NCBI GenBank assembly: GCA_910579215.1
Contig: CAJTTN010000008.1
Location: forward strand, 20,591-84,590
Origin: an uncultured Anaeroplasmataceae bacterium
Lineage (GTDB): Bacteria > Bacillota_I > Bacilli_A > Acholeplasmatales > Anaeroplasmataceae
Length of the DNA stretch: 64,000 nt
Direction: 5' to 3'
The position numbers and the translations under genes are program-made. Under the pieces are notes generated by a model, which was given only the letters and a program-made list of their open reading frames with translations, had not been told where the DNA came from and searched no databases. Positions 1-7,780 of this stretch are shown piece after piece. How positions within the stretch are numbered: the stretch's first letter is position 1; each line of letters opens with the position of its first letter.

Positions 1-105
1 TGAGAATCTATTGCGTAGTTAAATTCAGCTTTCTGACTAGAAACTGCATGGAAAGCAATTAGCAGAACAATAATTGTTCACAGTTTGAGAAGGCTGTCAT
101 AACAA
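1..105. repeat. Degenerate copy of cassette terminal repeat
   Basis: This stretch aligns over its length with 1433-1550. Shared blocks include gagaat.tattgcg, ttctgacta/tcggacta and aggctgtcata/gggctgccata. Both copies sit just beyond the 3' end of minus-strand cargo genes. I infer that it is the decayed terminal repeat of a serine-recombinase cassette. Whether it extends left of the window cannot be seen. Confidence 0.6.
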
Positions 106-214
106 AGTTGTTTTACCATTTTACTTTCGTATACTCAATTCTTTACGTACAATAAAGTCTAATTTGATCCTTAAGTATCCAGGCTAATAATGTATGAGGT
201 CATACATCCTTGCC

Positions 215-685
215 TCATATATCATTTTGTTGCATTTCTTGTAAGTGTTTGTTCATCTTCTTTATTTTTACTTTTATCGAAAAATATATCGAAAACCACA
301 TTACTAAATAGACTAATATAAACCCACCAACATATCCTAATGCACCATATAAGTAATGTGGCATCCAATTCATTACATATCCTATACCGAAAAACGGAAT
401 GGCAATAACAGCAAAATGTATCAATGTTTGCTTTAATAGACTCCATTTTTCTATTTCCCAAATCACGGACGAACCGCCACTCACCGCCCCAACAAGAAGC
501 GAACAAATCATTTGCACGATTACTGCAGTTATTTCATTATCACCACACCAATCTATAAGTTCTGGCGGAGCGGGAAAATATTCACCATGTCCCATACAAA
601 GAGAAAATATAATTGTAATAATTAAACTTATAGTTACACCGATAGGTGAACCTACAAGGCTGCGAAAGAGTATCTTATTTTTCAT
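215..685 (-). CDS. DUF3021 family membrane protein
   Basis: A 156-aa protein with four hydrophobic segments at about residues 12-32, 55-75, 88-106 and 113-137, and a basic, Lys-rich C-terminal tail. Size, topology and placement after a LytTR gene match the DUF3021 family, whose members are usually encoded with a small LytTR DNA-binding protein and often regulate neighbouring transporters. It follows the LytTR gene at 695-1135 by 9 nt, so the two are almost certainly co-transcribed. The exact biochemical role of DUF3021 is not settled. The pair is cargo of the first decayed cassette. Confidence 0.75.
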   Translation of the reverse strand: MKNKILFRSLVGSPIGVTISLIITIIFSLCMGHGEYFPAPPELIDWCGDNEITAVIVQMICSLLVGAVSGGSSVIWEIEKWSLLKQTLIHFAVIAIPFFGIGYVMNWMPHYLYGALGYVGGFILVYLVMWFSIYFSIKVKIKKMNKHLQEMQQNDI

Positions 686-694
686 AATATCACC

Positions 695-1135
695 TCATAT
701 ACCCAATGTTTTCTTGATTTTTTTAACATATCGTCTTGAAACAAAACTAACATTTCCATTTGACAACGATACGCAAATTGTGCCGACTGTACTTAAATCA
801 AATTTTTTTGCCTTTTCTATATTAATGATTTCAGAATTTGAAATACGCACAAAGCCTTTATTATTTAACCTCTCTTCGATTTCGTATAAGCGAAGACGTA
901 AGACAAATTCTTTTTTATCTGTGACAGCAAATACTTTTCCGACAGCTGCGTAAATTCTAAATATATCTGTTTGTTCTAAAATCTGCACAACATCACCGTC
1001 AAAACCAACGATACCTTGCGAATTTTCTTCTGATATGCGTTGCATTAATTCAGTAATTTCTTCTGTCATTTTTTCGGCAACGATGATTACTTTTGTTTCC
1101 AAACAGTTTTCATCAAGTTTAATTTCAAATTTCAC
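695..1135 (-). CDS. LytTR-domain transcriptional regulator
   Basis: A 146-aa protein. Residues 1-45 are a short Glu-rich lead and residues 45-146 form a LytTR DNA-binding domain, with DVVQILEQTDIFRIYA, then the typical run RLRLYEIEERLNNKGFVRISNSEIIN, and a C-terminal ISRRYVKKIKKTLG-like helix. There is no receiver domain, as in stand-alone LytTR proteins paired with DUF3021. An AGGAGG-like RBS (ataaggaggttt on the coding strand) precedes the start. Such pairs typically autoregulate and control adjacent transporters. No transporter remains in this cassette, so its present target is unknown. Confidence 0.85.
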   Translation of the reverse strand: MKFEIKLDENCLETKVIIVAEKMTEEITELMQRISEENSQGIVGFDGDVVQILEQTDIFRIYAAVGKVFAVTDKKEFVLRLRLYEIEERLNNKGFVRISNSEIINIEKAKKFDLSTVGTICVSLSNGNVSFVSRRYVKKIKKTLGI

Positions 1136-1330
1136 AAATAAACCTCCTTATGTATAGTGTGCCTTATACGAATAAATTATATTAAATCCATAGATACATT
1201 TCAATTCTTTTTCCATAGTCGGTTAATTTGAACATACAAGTGGTATTCAACTAATAATACGGGCTATTTTTAGCTAATTAAATCTAGTAGTATAATAATG
1301 GCAAGGTAGAAAATAGTGCAATAAAAAAAA

Positions 1331-1387
1331 GAAACCTTAATTTGGCTTCTTTCTCGTTGAGTGTTCGTATACCCCTGATATGGTGCA
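1331..1387 (+). repeat. Relic of serine recombinase 3' end with attachment-like repeat
   Basis: Positions 1331-1360 resemble the recombinase 3' end at 4818-4847 (gaaacc...tctcgt). Positions 1361-1387 match 4848-4874 with one clear mismatch (shared parts: gtgttcgtataccc, tatggtgca). I read it as the last codons and attachment site of an earlier, otherwise deleted recombinase cassette. The repeat ends in tggtgca, which is also the 3' end of the tRNA-Leu at 19805. Confidence 0.6.
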
Positions 1388-1432
1388 CCGACTTACCGCA
1401 AAAACGAACACGGTAATATACAAGGTAAACAG

Positions 1433-1550
1433 ACGAGAATTATATTGCGCGGTTGAGTTCCCACTTTCGGACTATAAATTGAATGGCAAGCAGTTAGTCG
1501 CAAAGGGCTAACCGCTCACGGCTTGCCCGTTCGGTTGCAAGGGCTGCCAT
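1433..1550. repeat. Second copy of cassette terminal repeat
   Basis: This copy is better preserved than the one at 1-105. It overlaps the 3' end of the ABC-2 permease gene, so the permease C-terminus (PCNRTGKP) may be encoded by repeat sequence. The 1136-1515 gap otherwise contains only the recombinase relic and AT-rich DNA with no supportable gene. Confidence 0.6.
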
Positions 1551-2253
1551 AGCGTTTAAATTTTAACAATAAGGCAATAACGCTGCAAAGTAAAATAAAT
1601 ATACCGAACAATACGGGTAAATGCCAAACTTGAAAACTCGTCATTGCCTTAAATGCTATTGTAGCGGGGAAAGCATAGGCAATATATTGCATAAATTGTG
1701 GCAACATATCTGCGGGAAACATAATGCCCGACAGCATAGTGGACGGCAAAAATATTGCCATTGCTACCATTGTCAACTTTGCTTGCTGTTTAATCAAAAG
1801 CCCAAAAATACAACTGATAGCAAGAGTTATCGCAAGCAACGCTATAAGCGATAAAAAATACCATATCAAATCAGGCGGCAATTCCGCTTTGAAAATTAAA
1901 GGCGAAAGGGCAAAAACTATAAGACAGCATATAAGCGTATGTATAAATGACGAAATAAATTGCGATATAACGCCAAACCAAATAGGCGCGCCGTTTGCAT
2001 TATAGACCTTTTTAACGTCTGTTCCGTAGATTTCCGCAACTGCGGGCGGTACGCCGAACAACGCGCTCATTATGATTGTAAACACGGTCATTGACGAAAT
2101 AAGAGTTTTTGTAGCGTTCGTATCAATAGTAGTGAAAATTCCGCCCATAAATAGAAAAAATATGAGCGGCACAAGATAACAAGCAATAAGCATACCTTTA
2201 CTGCGTATATCAAACTTGAATTGTAAACCAATCCCGTATAAAAAAGCCTTCAT
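1516..2253 (-). CDS. ABC-2 type transporter permease
   Basis: A 245-aa integral membrane protein with six hydrophobic segments (about residues 22-42, 55-72, 100-125, 135-158, 168-188 and 218-235), the usual layout of ABC-2 permeases in drug or peptide export. It abuts the ATPase gene at 2253 (stop and start share a base), and the MerR gene overlaps upstream, giving the operon MerR-ATPase-permease. Codon use is richer in GC (gcg, cgc, ggc) than most of the window, fitting horizontal acquisition. Its last residues overlap the cassette terminal repeat, so the natural C-terminus may differ. The substrate is unknown; a drug or peptide is likely from family precedent. Confidence 0.85.
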   Translation of the reverse strand: MKAFLYGIGLQFKFDIRSKGMLIACYLVPLIFFLFMGGIFTTIDTNATKTLISSMTVFTIIMSALFGVPPAVAEIYGTDVKKVYNANGAPIWFGVISQFISSFIHTLICCLIVFALSPLIFKAELPPDLIWYFLSLIALLAITLAISCIFGLLIKQQAKLTMVAMAIFLPSTMLSGIMFPADMLPQFMQYIAYAFPATIAFKAMTSFQVWHLPVLFGIFILLCSVIALLLKFKRYGSPCNRTGKP

Positions 2254-3065
2254 TAGTTCGCACCTCTCACAATGTTCATAAAGTTTTGTTCAAGCGATAT
2301 TCTATCGGTCTGAATTTCCGAAATCGATATGCCTTTTTGTTTGTATTCCGATAATAGCGTAAATAAAGTTTCCATAATATTTTCCGTTTCGTATTCGTTT
2401 TGCCCGTCGGCGGTTTTTATGCGTATAATATGCCTTTTGCCGCCCATAGCGGTAAATTCGTCAACCGTTCCGATAAAAGCAATATTCCCGTTACTCAAAA
2501 CGGCTACTCTGTCGCATAATTCTTCGACTTCCGCCATATCGTGGCTTGCAAGAATTATTGTTTTGCCTTGTGATTTTAATGCGCGTATTTGTTCGTGCAA
2601 CGATACGCGCCCCTCAACATCAAGACCCGCAGTCGGTTCGTCAAGGAAAATAATGTCGGGGTTGCCTATAAGTGCAAGCGCAAGGTGTAAGCGGCGTTTT
2701 TGCCCCGTAGACAAATCGGCATATTTCTTTTTTGATAATTCGGGTATGCCGAAAGAATTAAGCATTTCTTTATCTGGTGTGGTTTTATGCCAATTCGCAA
2801 ACAGTTTGACGGCTTCCATAGGTTTAATATAGGCTTGTAAAGCCGACGACTGTAATTGAATACCGATTTTTCCGTTTACGGTTATATTCCCGCTGTCGTA
2901 AGCGCGTAAGCCCTCGATACATTCCAAAGCCGTAGTTTTGCCCGCACCGTTTACGCCGAGCAAAGCAAAGATTTCACCTTTATGTACGGTTAAATTTATA
3001 CCTTTCAATACGGAGTTCGCGCCGTAATTCTTTTTTAATTCCTTGACCTCGATTATATTTTTCAT
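2253..3065 (-). CDS. ABC transporter ATP-binding protein
   Basis: A 270-aa nucleotide-binding subunit for the permease at 1516-2253. It has a Walker A motif LLGVNGAGKTTALEC near residue 36, a signature DLSTGQKRRLHLALA near 118 (LSTGQ instead of LSGGQ), Walker B DIIFLDEPTAGLD near 142 and an H-loop ILASHDMAEVEEL. The C-terminal 60 residues are the variable domain common in drug-export ATPases of the CcmA/DRA type. The gene overlaps the 3' end of the MerR gene by 4 nt, so translation is probably coupled. It acts at the inner face of the membrane. Confidence 0.9.
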   Translation of the reverse strand: MKNIIEVKELKKNYGANSVLKGINLTVHKGEIFALLGVNGAGKTTALECIEGLRAYDSGNITVNGKIGIQLQSSALQAYIKPMEAVKLFANWHKTTPDKEMLNSFGIPELSKKKYADLSTGQKRRLHLALALIGNPDIIFLDEPTAGLDVEGRVSLHEQIRALKSQGKTIILASHDMAEVEELCDRVAVLSNGNIAFIGTVDEFTAMGGKRHIIRIKTADGQNEYETENIMETLFTLLSEYKQKGISISEIQTDRISLEQNFMNIVRGAN

Positions 3066-3847
3066 TTTTTTGCCTCAAAAGGGTTAATACCCAAATTTTC
3101 AAAATAAAAACCCAGCGCAGGCTCAATAAAAGCATTCAGTACGTTTTGCATATCGTTATCCGCTTGCGCGTTTCCGAAATTCATTAGTTGTGATAATATA
3201 CTCATATCGCCGCCCGTAAACTCTGTTATAAGTTGCCAAAATTCTTTTGCGATAATTTGTCCTTGTTCACTTTCGGGTGCTATGCCGTTCTCAATGCATT
3301 TTTCTATTTTTCCGACAATTAAGTTAAACTTATTTATAAACGCAACACCCGTATCTTTATCGAATTTCTTATGACAGTAGTCGAGCATATTATCGTCAAA
3401 ATATTTAATTAAACCGTAATACTTATTTCCCATTTGCAAGTTGACAATTATATCGGCATACTTTGAAAAGTCAACTGTTTGCATTTGTTCTATTTCGTTT
3501 TTTAATAATTCGATTGCTTGTAAAGATTGCGTAAGCGTATTTATTTGTGTTTGTATCGAATTGCTTTGTTCGGTCAACGCTATTATTGCCTTTTGTGGCG
3601 TATCAATAGAAGTCAAACGATTTTTAATTTCATCAAATGAAAACCCTAACGATTTAAAAGTAAGTATTTGATGCAACTTAACAATATCTTTATCACTATA
3701 CAAACGCCGTCCGCCTTCGCTGATACAAGACGGACTAAATAGCCCTTCGCGGTCATAATATTGCAACGCCCGAGCGGTTACACTCATTTTCTTTGCGACT
3801 TCGCCAACCGTCATATAGCCTTGCGGAATTGCTTTATATCTTGCCAT
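3062..3847 (-). CDS. MerR-family regulator with TipAS-like effector domain
   Basis: A 261-aa regulator. Residues 11-80 are a MerR winged helix (MTVGEVAKKMSVTARALQYY ... GGRRLYSDKDIVKLHQI). Residues 85-125 form the dimerising coiled coil. Residues 130-261 are a helical, mostly acidic domain resembling the TipAS ligand pocket. MerR proteins with this fold bind antibiotics and switch on export genes by distorting a long-spacer promoter. The gene leads an operon with an ABC exporter, which suggests drug-responsive control of its own operon. The upstream region (3848-3936) is short and directly joined to the broken recombinase. Confidence 0.85.
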   Translation of the reverse strand: MARYKAIPQGYMTVGEVAKKMSVTARALQYYDREGLFSPSCISEGGRRLYSDKDIVKLHQILTFKSLGFSFDEIKNRLTSIDTPQKAIIALTEQSNSIQTQINTLTQSLQAIELLKNEIEQMQTVDFSKYADIIVNLQMGNKYYGLIKYFDDNMLDYCHKKFDKDTGVAFINKFNLIVGKIEKCIENGIAPESEQGQIIAKEFWQLITEFTGGDMSILSQLMNFGNAQADNDMQNVLNAFIEPALGFYFENLGINPFEAKK

Positions 3848-4847
3848 AAATATACCTCACATATATTATAATTCATTACGCGGCGTAACGAGCAAGCATT
3901 TTTAAGTATTTGTTATAAAAAAGTTTTCATTTATAAAATTCGACAACTGCGCCCATCGTTAAGAAAATGTTTGAAATGCTTGCAAGCGGCAACACATACG
4001 CCGATATAGCGCGCTATTTGAACGAGCGCGGAATTAAGACCGCAACGGGCGGCAAATGGGGCAAGAATAGTTTTCAATGGCTATTCAGCAACCGCAAGTA
4101 TTTGGGCATATACACTTTTCAAGCCACGGAGATAAAAGGCGGCGTTCCGCAGATAATCGACGAACAACTTTTTGAGGACGTGCAAGCGGTTTTGCGCAAA
4201 TATGCTGCCGCACCCTCTCGCGGAAAAGCGGTTGAAGAATACGTTTTATCGGACAAACTTATATGCGGACTTTGCGGGCATAAAATGACGGGCGTGAGCG
4301 GCACGAGCCGAAACAAGCACGGCGTTTTGACGGACGAATTTATAGATATGGTCGCCGCCGAAACGTATTTACTGATACAAGCAGAGCGGAACGACAGCGA
4401 GATAAAACGGCTTGAAAATCTTATTGAGGAAAACCAAAAGGCAATCAACAACCTTATGCAAGGACTTATGCACGGCAAGATTGCAAACACGATTTTAGCG
4501 CAAATAGAAAAGTTAGAGAACGAGAACGCCGAGCTGAACGCGACAATCGAGAGCGAAAAGGCGTTGCAAATCAATTATACATAAGACGATATTCGCAAGT
4601 GGTTGGAGCATTTCAGAATGCTTGACTATTCCAAGACGAGAAACCGCAAAGCATTGATTGACACATTCATTTATCGCGTTGTGCTGTACGACGACAAAAT
4701 GAAAGTGCTTTTCAATCTGAAAAGCGGAAAGAAAAACGAACTGCTTTTGAATTTGATTTTCCCCGATTACCCCGACAGCAACGGCGGCGCGGACGAAAAC
4801 GGCGCAAAAGAAAAAGAAACCGAAAATTCGGTTTCTCTCTCGTCGGG

Positions 4848-4874
4848 GTGTTCGTATACCCCTGTTATGGTGCA
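4848..4874 (+). repeat. Cassette attachment-like repeat, second copy
   Basis: This matches 1361-1387 and contains ttcgtatacccctg followed by tatggtgca. Its 3' part overlaps the 14-bp attL of the downstream element. The tRNA-Leu 3' end (tggtgca) has therefore apparently been used as a target repeatedly. Confidence 0.6.
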
Positions 4875-4881
4875 GATAACG
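4868..4881. repeat. attL of the phage-like element
   Basis: The sequence tggtgcagataacg is identical to 19805-19818. The match stops on both sides of the 14 bp. It lies inside the recombinase relic, marking where the element joined older cassette DNA. Confidence 0.8.
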
Positions 4882-4910
4882 TTTTACAAGAAACAATATA
4901 GGCGTATCAT

Positions 4911-5150
4911 TTAAGAATTTATATAACAAATGTACATATCCAACGATCGTTTAAATTCTATAGTTATATAATAAATTTCATTATCTGATAAAGCATTTTT
5001 AATAATAGAAATATAATCCTTTAATCTTCTTCTACTTATAGTATAAGTTAAGCAAAACGACTCAGGCTCTAATTTCTTATCAATTAAAAATGATACCATA
5101 ATCAATGTCAGCAATTCTCCATACTTGGAGACCTTAAGTTTTTTATCCAC
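4911..5150 (-). CDS. Small HTH-like protein near attL
   Basis: A 79-aa basic protein. Residues 30-52 (FCLTYTISRRRLKDYISIIKNA) look like the recognition-helix region of a winged-helix protein of the kind seen in Mga/HTH_11-type regulators, but this is weak evidence. The gene points at attL and is preceded by the same 28-bp promoter-like motif that precedes the integrase gene at the other end. Shared control with the integrase suggests a role in excision, for example a recombination directionality factor, but this is an inference. I recognise no family. Confidence 0.55.
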   Translation of the reverse strand: MDKKLKVSKYGELLTLIMVSFLIDKKLEPESFCLTYTISRRRLKDYISIIKNALSDNEIYYITIEFKRSLDMYICYINS

Positions 5151-5166
5151 ATTATCACCTCAAAAT

Positions 5167-5194
5167 GATTATACGAAGTGATAATACGTCAATA
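5167..5194 (-). promoter_or_regulatory. 28-bp promoter/operator motif, copy 1
   Basis: Read on the minus strand it starts tattgacgtattatca and ends cgtataatc. It equals 18648-18675 with one mismatch. It contains TATAAT and two direct 9-mers, CGTATTATC and CGTATAATC, spaced 13 bp start to start. It lies just upstream of the 79-aa gene. Confidence 0.65.
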
Positions 5195-5296
5195 ACGTGT
5201 TTTAAAAATTAAAATTATTTTTTATTAAATATATTATCTCTTTCATATTACCATAACTTACCAATTAAATTATAGCAAGATTTAAAAAAGAAATTT

Positions 5297-5378
5297 TTGG
5301 TAATTTTTACCAATTCAAATTACAAAAAAATACCCCTAAGCCATTCTAGTTTTTACTCTAGTTCAACTTAAAGGGGTA
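5297..5378. promoter_or_regulatory. Palindrome and large hairpin in non-coding part of element
   Basis: A palindrome ttggtaatttttaccaa lies at 5297-5313. A hairpin follows with arms 5331-5349 and 5358-5378: outer stem tacccct/aggggta, inner stem ctag/ctag. TTACCAATT recurs near 5256, 5307 and 5407. It could be a terminator for the minus-strand operon ending at 5408, a packaging signal, or a single-strand origin. Confidence 0.5.
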
Positions 5379-5407
5379 CTCTTCATTCTCTAACTATCTA
5401 AATCATT

Positions 5408-5551
5408 TTACCAATTAAAACCAAAAAAGGTCACACAAATCCAAATTCCTAAAGCTATAATACCAACAACAATAGCCACACACAAAAGAACGAACATTAC
5501 ATCACAAAAAGTCTTATATCCTTGTTTTTCTTTAATTCCCATATTTTGCAT
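5408..5551 (-). CDS. 47-aa single-TM protein, major coat candidate
   Basis: This short gene begins at ATG with an AAAGGA RBS 11-12 nt upstream. The protein starts MQNMGIKEKQGYKTFCD, has one strong hydrophobic segment (about residues 18-43) and ends FFGFNW. A short polar amphipathic N-terminus, one membrane helix and very small size are the form of filamentous-phage major coat proteins (pVIII-like). It is the last gene of the long minus-strand run. There is no classical cleavable signal peptide, and the C-terminus is not strongly basic, so the assignment is tentative. A membrane regulator or toxin peptide is an alternative. Confidence 0.5.
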   Translation of the reverse strand: MQNMGIKEKQGYKTFCDVMFVLLCVAIVVGIIALGIWICVTFFGFNW

Positions 5552-5582
5552 TGTACATCAAATCCTTTCTAATATAATAATA

Positions 5583-5939
5583 TCACTTTTTACTTTTAAA
5601 TACAAGAAAAACAAATAAAGTAATAGCTCCAACAAATAAATAATTATTTGCAAATTCAAATATAGCTTTTTTTATATCCATTTTATAAACAAAACTCATA
5701 GCAACAAATCCCAAACATAAGAAAATCCCTAATGCAATTGACAATATTATTACTTTAGTTTTATTTGTTCTTATCTCTTCTTTTGGAACTAAAGTATAAT
5801 TAATATCCTGTTTCAATTTACCTTTATTATTTAGATAAATCTTTTTGTCATTCCTAAAGATAGTAAATTCATCATTAAGTAATAATACATTTTTTTCTTT
5901 TTTTGGTTTTTGTTTCTTTTCTTTATTCTTAGAATGCAT
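5583..5939 (-). CDS. Two-TM membrane protein with basic N-terminus
   Basis: A 118-aa protein. The first 20 residues are very Lys-rich (KNKEKKQKPKKEKN). A short beta-like segment follows (LLNDEFTIFRNDKKIYLNN), then two hydrophobic helices at about residues 63-85 and 96-113, ending in KSKK. No family is recognised. It lies between the Rep gene and the 47-aa coat candidate in the element's minus-strand operon. By position and form it could be a structural or membrane-assembly component of the phage-like element. Confidence 0.6.
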   Translation of the reverse strand: MHSKNKEKKQKPKKEKNVLLLNDEFTIFRNDKKIYLNNKGKLKQDINYTLVPKEEIRTNKTKVIILSIALGIFLCLGFVAMSFVYKMDIKKAIFEFANNYLFVGAITLFVFLVFKSKK

Positions 5940-6011
5940 AGTATCACCAATCCTTTCTATGCTATTTTATAAAATCTATATACCATAATATCGTGTTTTA
6001 CTTTTTAATTT

Positions 6012-7370
6012 TCACTCTACAGGATCTAATTGATATAAAATTGTTTGATTTGAATTATATACATTTAAATTAGTATGCTGATATAATATATTCCATTCTT
6101 CTGTTATTTCTTCTACAAACGGATTGTCCTCTATTTCTTCTCTAAAATACTCAATTTTAGGCTTTTCTAAATTTTGTGAATAATAATATCGACGCTTGTT
6201 TAAACGCTCCAAATAGTCTGTTTCTTTGATTTCTTCAAAACTTTTTTCAAGGTATTTTGAAACATATTCAATTATCCTTTGCTTATCCTCAATTGTTTCT
6301 ATAGTGTTCTTACCATAAGACCACACCTTAATACCTTTATCGTATCGACGTCTTTTGATTTTAACGTCATAATCAAGCCAACTAGGTACATCATATAATA
6401 ACTCCTTTGGAACATAACTCATAAGGAAATGATAATGTATATTTCCATTTTCTTGATACTCAGGAACACCAACATATTTAAGCTCAATTTTTTTATTCTT
6501 ACAATCACGTCTTAAATTTGAAAAAAAAGCATTCATTTTTTTGATACACGATTCATAATCTTGTGCATTATTAACATAAGTGAACTTTAAATCATATTCA
6601 CCATATTTAACTGAATTTTGATTTAATTCTATATGTTTCTTTTTATCTTCTTTATCTGCAAATGTTAAAGTCACAAAATTTTCAAAATCGTTTAAATTCA
6701 TTCTTACTAACCTTTTAAATTCTAATTCCGTACGTTTAATTGAACGTTTTATCTTTTCTTCTTTAGACATTGGAATTTTCAATTCACCGCTTAAATATCT
6801 TCTAATAACTACAGGAAGCAAATTTCCACGTTTATTAAAATATTTCAAGTTATTATCTATAGCATACAACTTTACTTTATCTAAAAGCAAAACAGGGCTA
6901 TATAAACCCTCACGATTAAATATAAATTTTTGAATAGCTGATTCTCTTAATTCTAAATCCTTTCTTAAAAAACAATGATAAGATTCATCACTCAAAAAAT
7001 AATCTCTTAATCTTTCCATTTGATTATCTAAATACGCTACCTGTCTAGGGGTATAGAATGTAGGCAGTCTAGCATTTTCTTCTCTTTCCCATTTCTTGCA
7101 AGTATCAATCATATATTTTCTGCTCACAAATGTCAGATTTTTATACCAATTATCATCACCTAATTCTATTTTTACAAACTCCTCAAAAATAGGATTTGAC
7201 TTGTCATATACTTTGATTTTTCTTTCAAATGTTTTTTCTTCTACAACGTCATTCAAAACGATTTTCCTTTTTTGAACTCCTATTTTAAAAGTCTTTAGTA
7301 TTTTCTTTCTATTCTCAAGCGTCCATTTTAACGTAAAATATTTTAAAATTGATTTTGTAATTTTAACCAT
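6012..7370 (-). CDS. HUH-type replication initiator (ORF2/G2P-like Rep)
   Basis: A 452-aa protein that would nick the origin and start rolling-circle replication. Motif I is NFVTLTFADK (about residue 232). Motif II, the metal-binding HUH, is GNIHYHFLMSY (about residue 310, His-Tyr-His). Motif III, with the nicking tyrosines, is RIIEYVSKYLEK (about residue 370; Y, then KY). A W-x-G-like segment (KVWSYGKN) precedes motif III, as in Rep proteins of inovirus, Spiroplasma-virus and microvirus type. The N-terminal 225 residues are basic and unassigned. It is followed by two small membrane-protein genes and preceded by a perfect hairpin at 7441-7473. No relaxase features are seen. Confidence 0.8.
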   Translation of the reverse strand: MVKITKSILKYFTLKWTLENRKKILKTFKIGVQKRKIVLNDVVEEKTFERKIKVYDKSNPIFEEFVKIELGDDNWYKNLTFVSRKYMIDTCKKWEREENARLPTFYTPRQVAYLDNQMERLRDYFLSDESYHCFLRKDLELRESAIQKFIFNREGLYSPVLLLDKVKLYAIDNNLKYFNKRGNLLPVVIRRYLSGELKIPMSKEEKIKRSIKRTELEFKRLVRMNLNDFENFVTLTFADKEDKKKHIELNQNSVKYGEYDLKFTYVNNAQDYESCIKKMNAFFSNLRRDCKNKKIELKYVGVPEYQENGNIHYHFLMSYVPKELLYDVPSWLDYDVKIKRRRYDKGIKVWSYGKNTIETIEDKQRIIEYVSKYLEKSFEEIKETDYLERLNKRRYYYSQNLEKPKIEYFREEIEDNPFVEEITEEWNILYQHTNLNVYNSNQTILYQLDPVE

Positions 7371-7440
7371 TTAGAAACCCTTTCCTGTTATGATTGATTG
7401 AATGATTGAGATATATGTATATATAAGACAAGTATAATAG

Positions 7441-7473
7441 GATAGGGAAAATCGACAAGCGATTTTCCCTATC
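7441..7473. repeat. Perfect 14-bp hairpin upstream of rep
   Basis: Arms gatagggaaaatcg (7441-7454) and its exact complement (7460-7473) enclose the 5-nt loop acaag. It lies in the 131-nt gap between the 92-aa gene and rep. It may terminate or attenuate the operon, or be a nicking or packaging structure. No T-run follows on the minus strand, which weakens the terminator reading. Confidence 0.6.
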
Positions 7474-7501
7474 CCTACACTTTTGTTTGCTTGTCTTTAT
7501 A

Positions 7502-7780
7502 TTAAGACTCATTCTCAATCTCTTCATTCAAAACATCATTACCAAAGGAAGCGTTTTGTAAAATGTCTTTTAAAAACTCTTCCACAAACTCCTCACTTAT
7601 TCCACTACTAGAATAATTGTTGATATAATCTTTTACCTGTTGTGAAGTAAAGCTAATATTTCTATCTTTCTCTAAACGTATAAATTTTCTAAAGACTCTA
7701 TAATCTGCAAGTAAAAACACAAACACTATAAATATCAATACGATCAAGCATATTGTCATATTGTCTATTCTAATCTTCAT
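7502..7780 (-). CDS. 92-aa single-TM protein
   Basis: Residues 8-27 are a strong membrane helix (MTICLIVLIFIVFVFLLAD). The rest is polar and acidic, ending DVLNEEIENES. Start and stop overlap the Zot-like gene by 11 nt, so the two are translationally linked. In filamentous phages the assembly ATPase gene often has a small membrane-protein partner; this is a positional inference only. No family is recognised. Confidence 0.6.
   Translation of the reverse strand: MKIRIDNMTICLIVLIFIVFVFLLADYRVFRKFIRLEKDRNISFTSQQVKDYINNYSSSGISEEFVEEFLKDILQNASFGNDVLNEEIENES

Larger units (their letters stand above)
3937..4914 (+). pseudogene. Large serine recombinase, truncated and interrupted
   Basis: The N-terminal resolvase domain is missing: the frame opens only at 3937, and residues from TTAPIVKKMFEMLASG on match the middle recombinase domain. 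The zinc-ribbon is damaged: LICGLCGHKMTGVSG is present, but the second Cys pair is deleted. A coiled coil follows (RNDSEIKRLENLIEENQ), then an in-frame TAA at 4582-4584, after which the same frame continues to 4914. It would have been the integrase of the cassette carrying the MerR/ABC operon. The last codons (from about 4868) are attL of the phage-like element, so the original 3' end has been replaced by element DNA. It cannot be functional as it stands. Confidence 0.9.

Noticed and set aside
1621..2005. Plus-strand frames over the ABC-2 permease gene
   Set aside because: They lie opposite a well-supported membrane protein, have no RBS and show biased, low-complexity products.
5167..5194. 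Resemblance of the 28-bp motif to a loxP half-site (acttcgtataat)
   Set aside because: Only a partial match without the second arm and spacer, and it lies in promoter position far from the att cores; likely chance.
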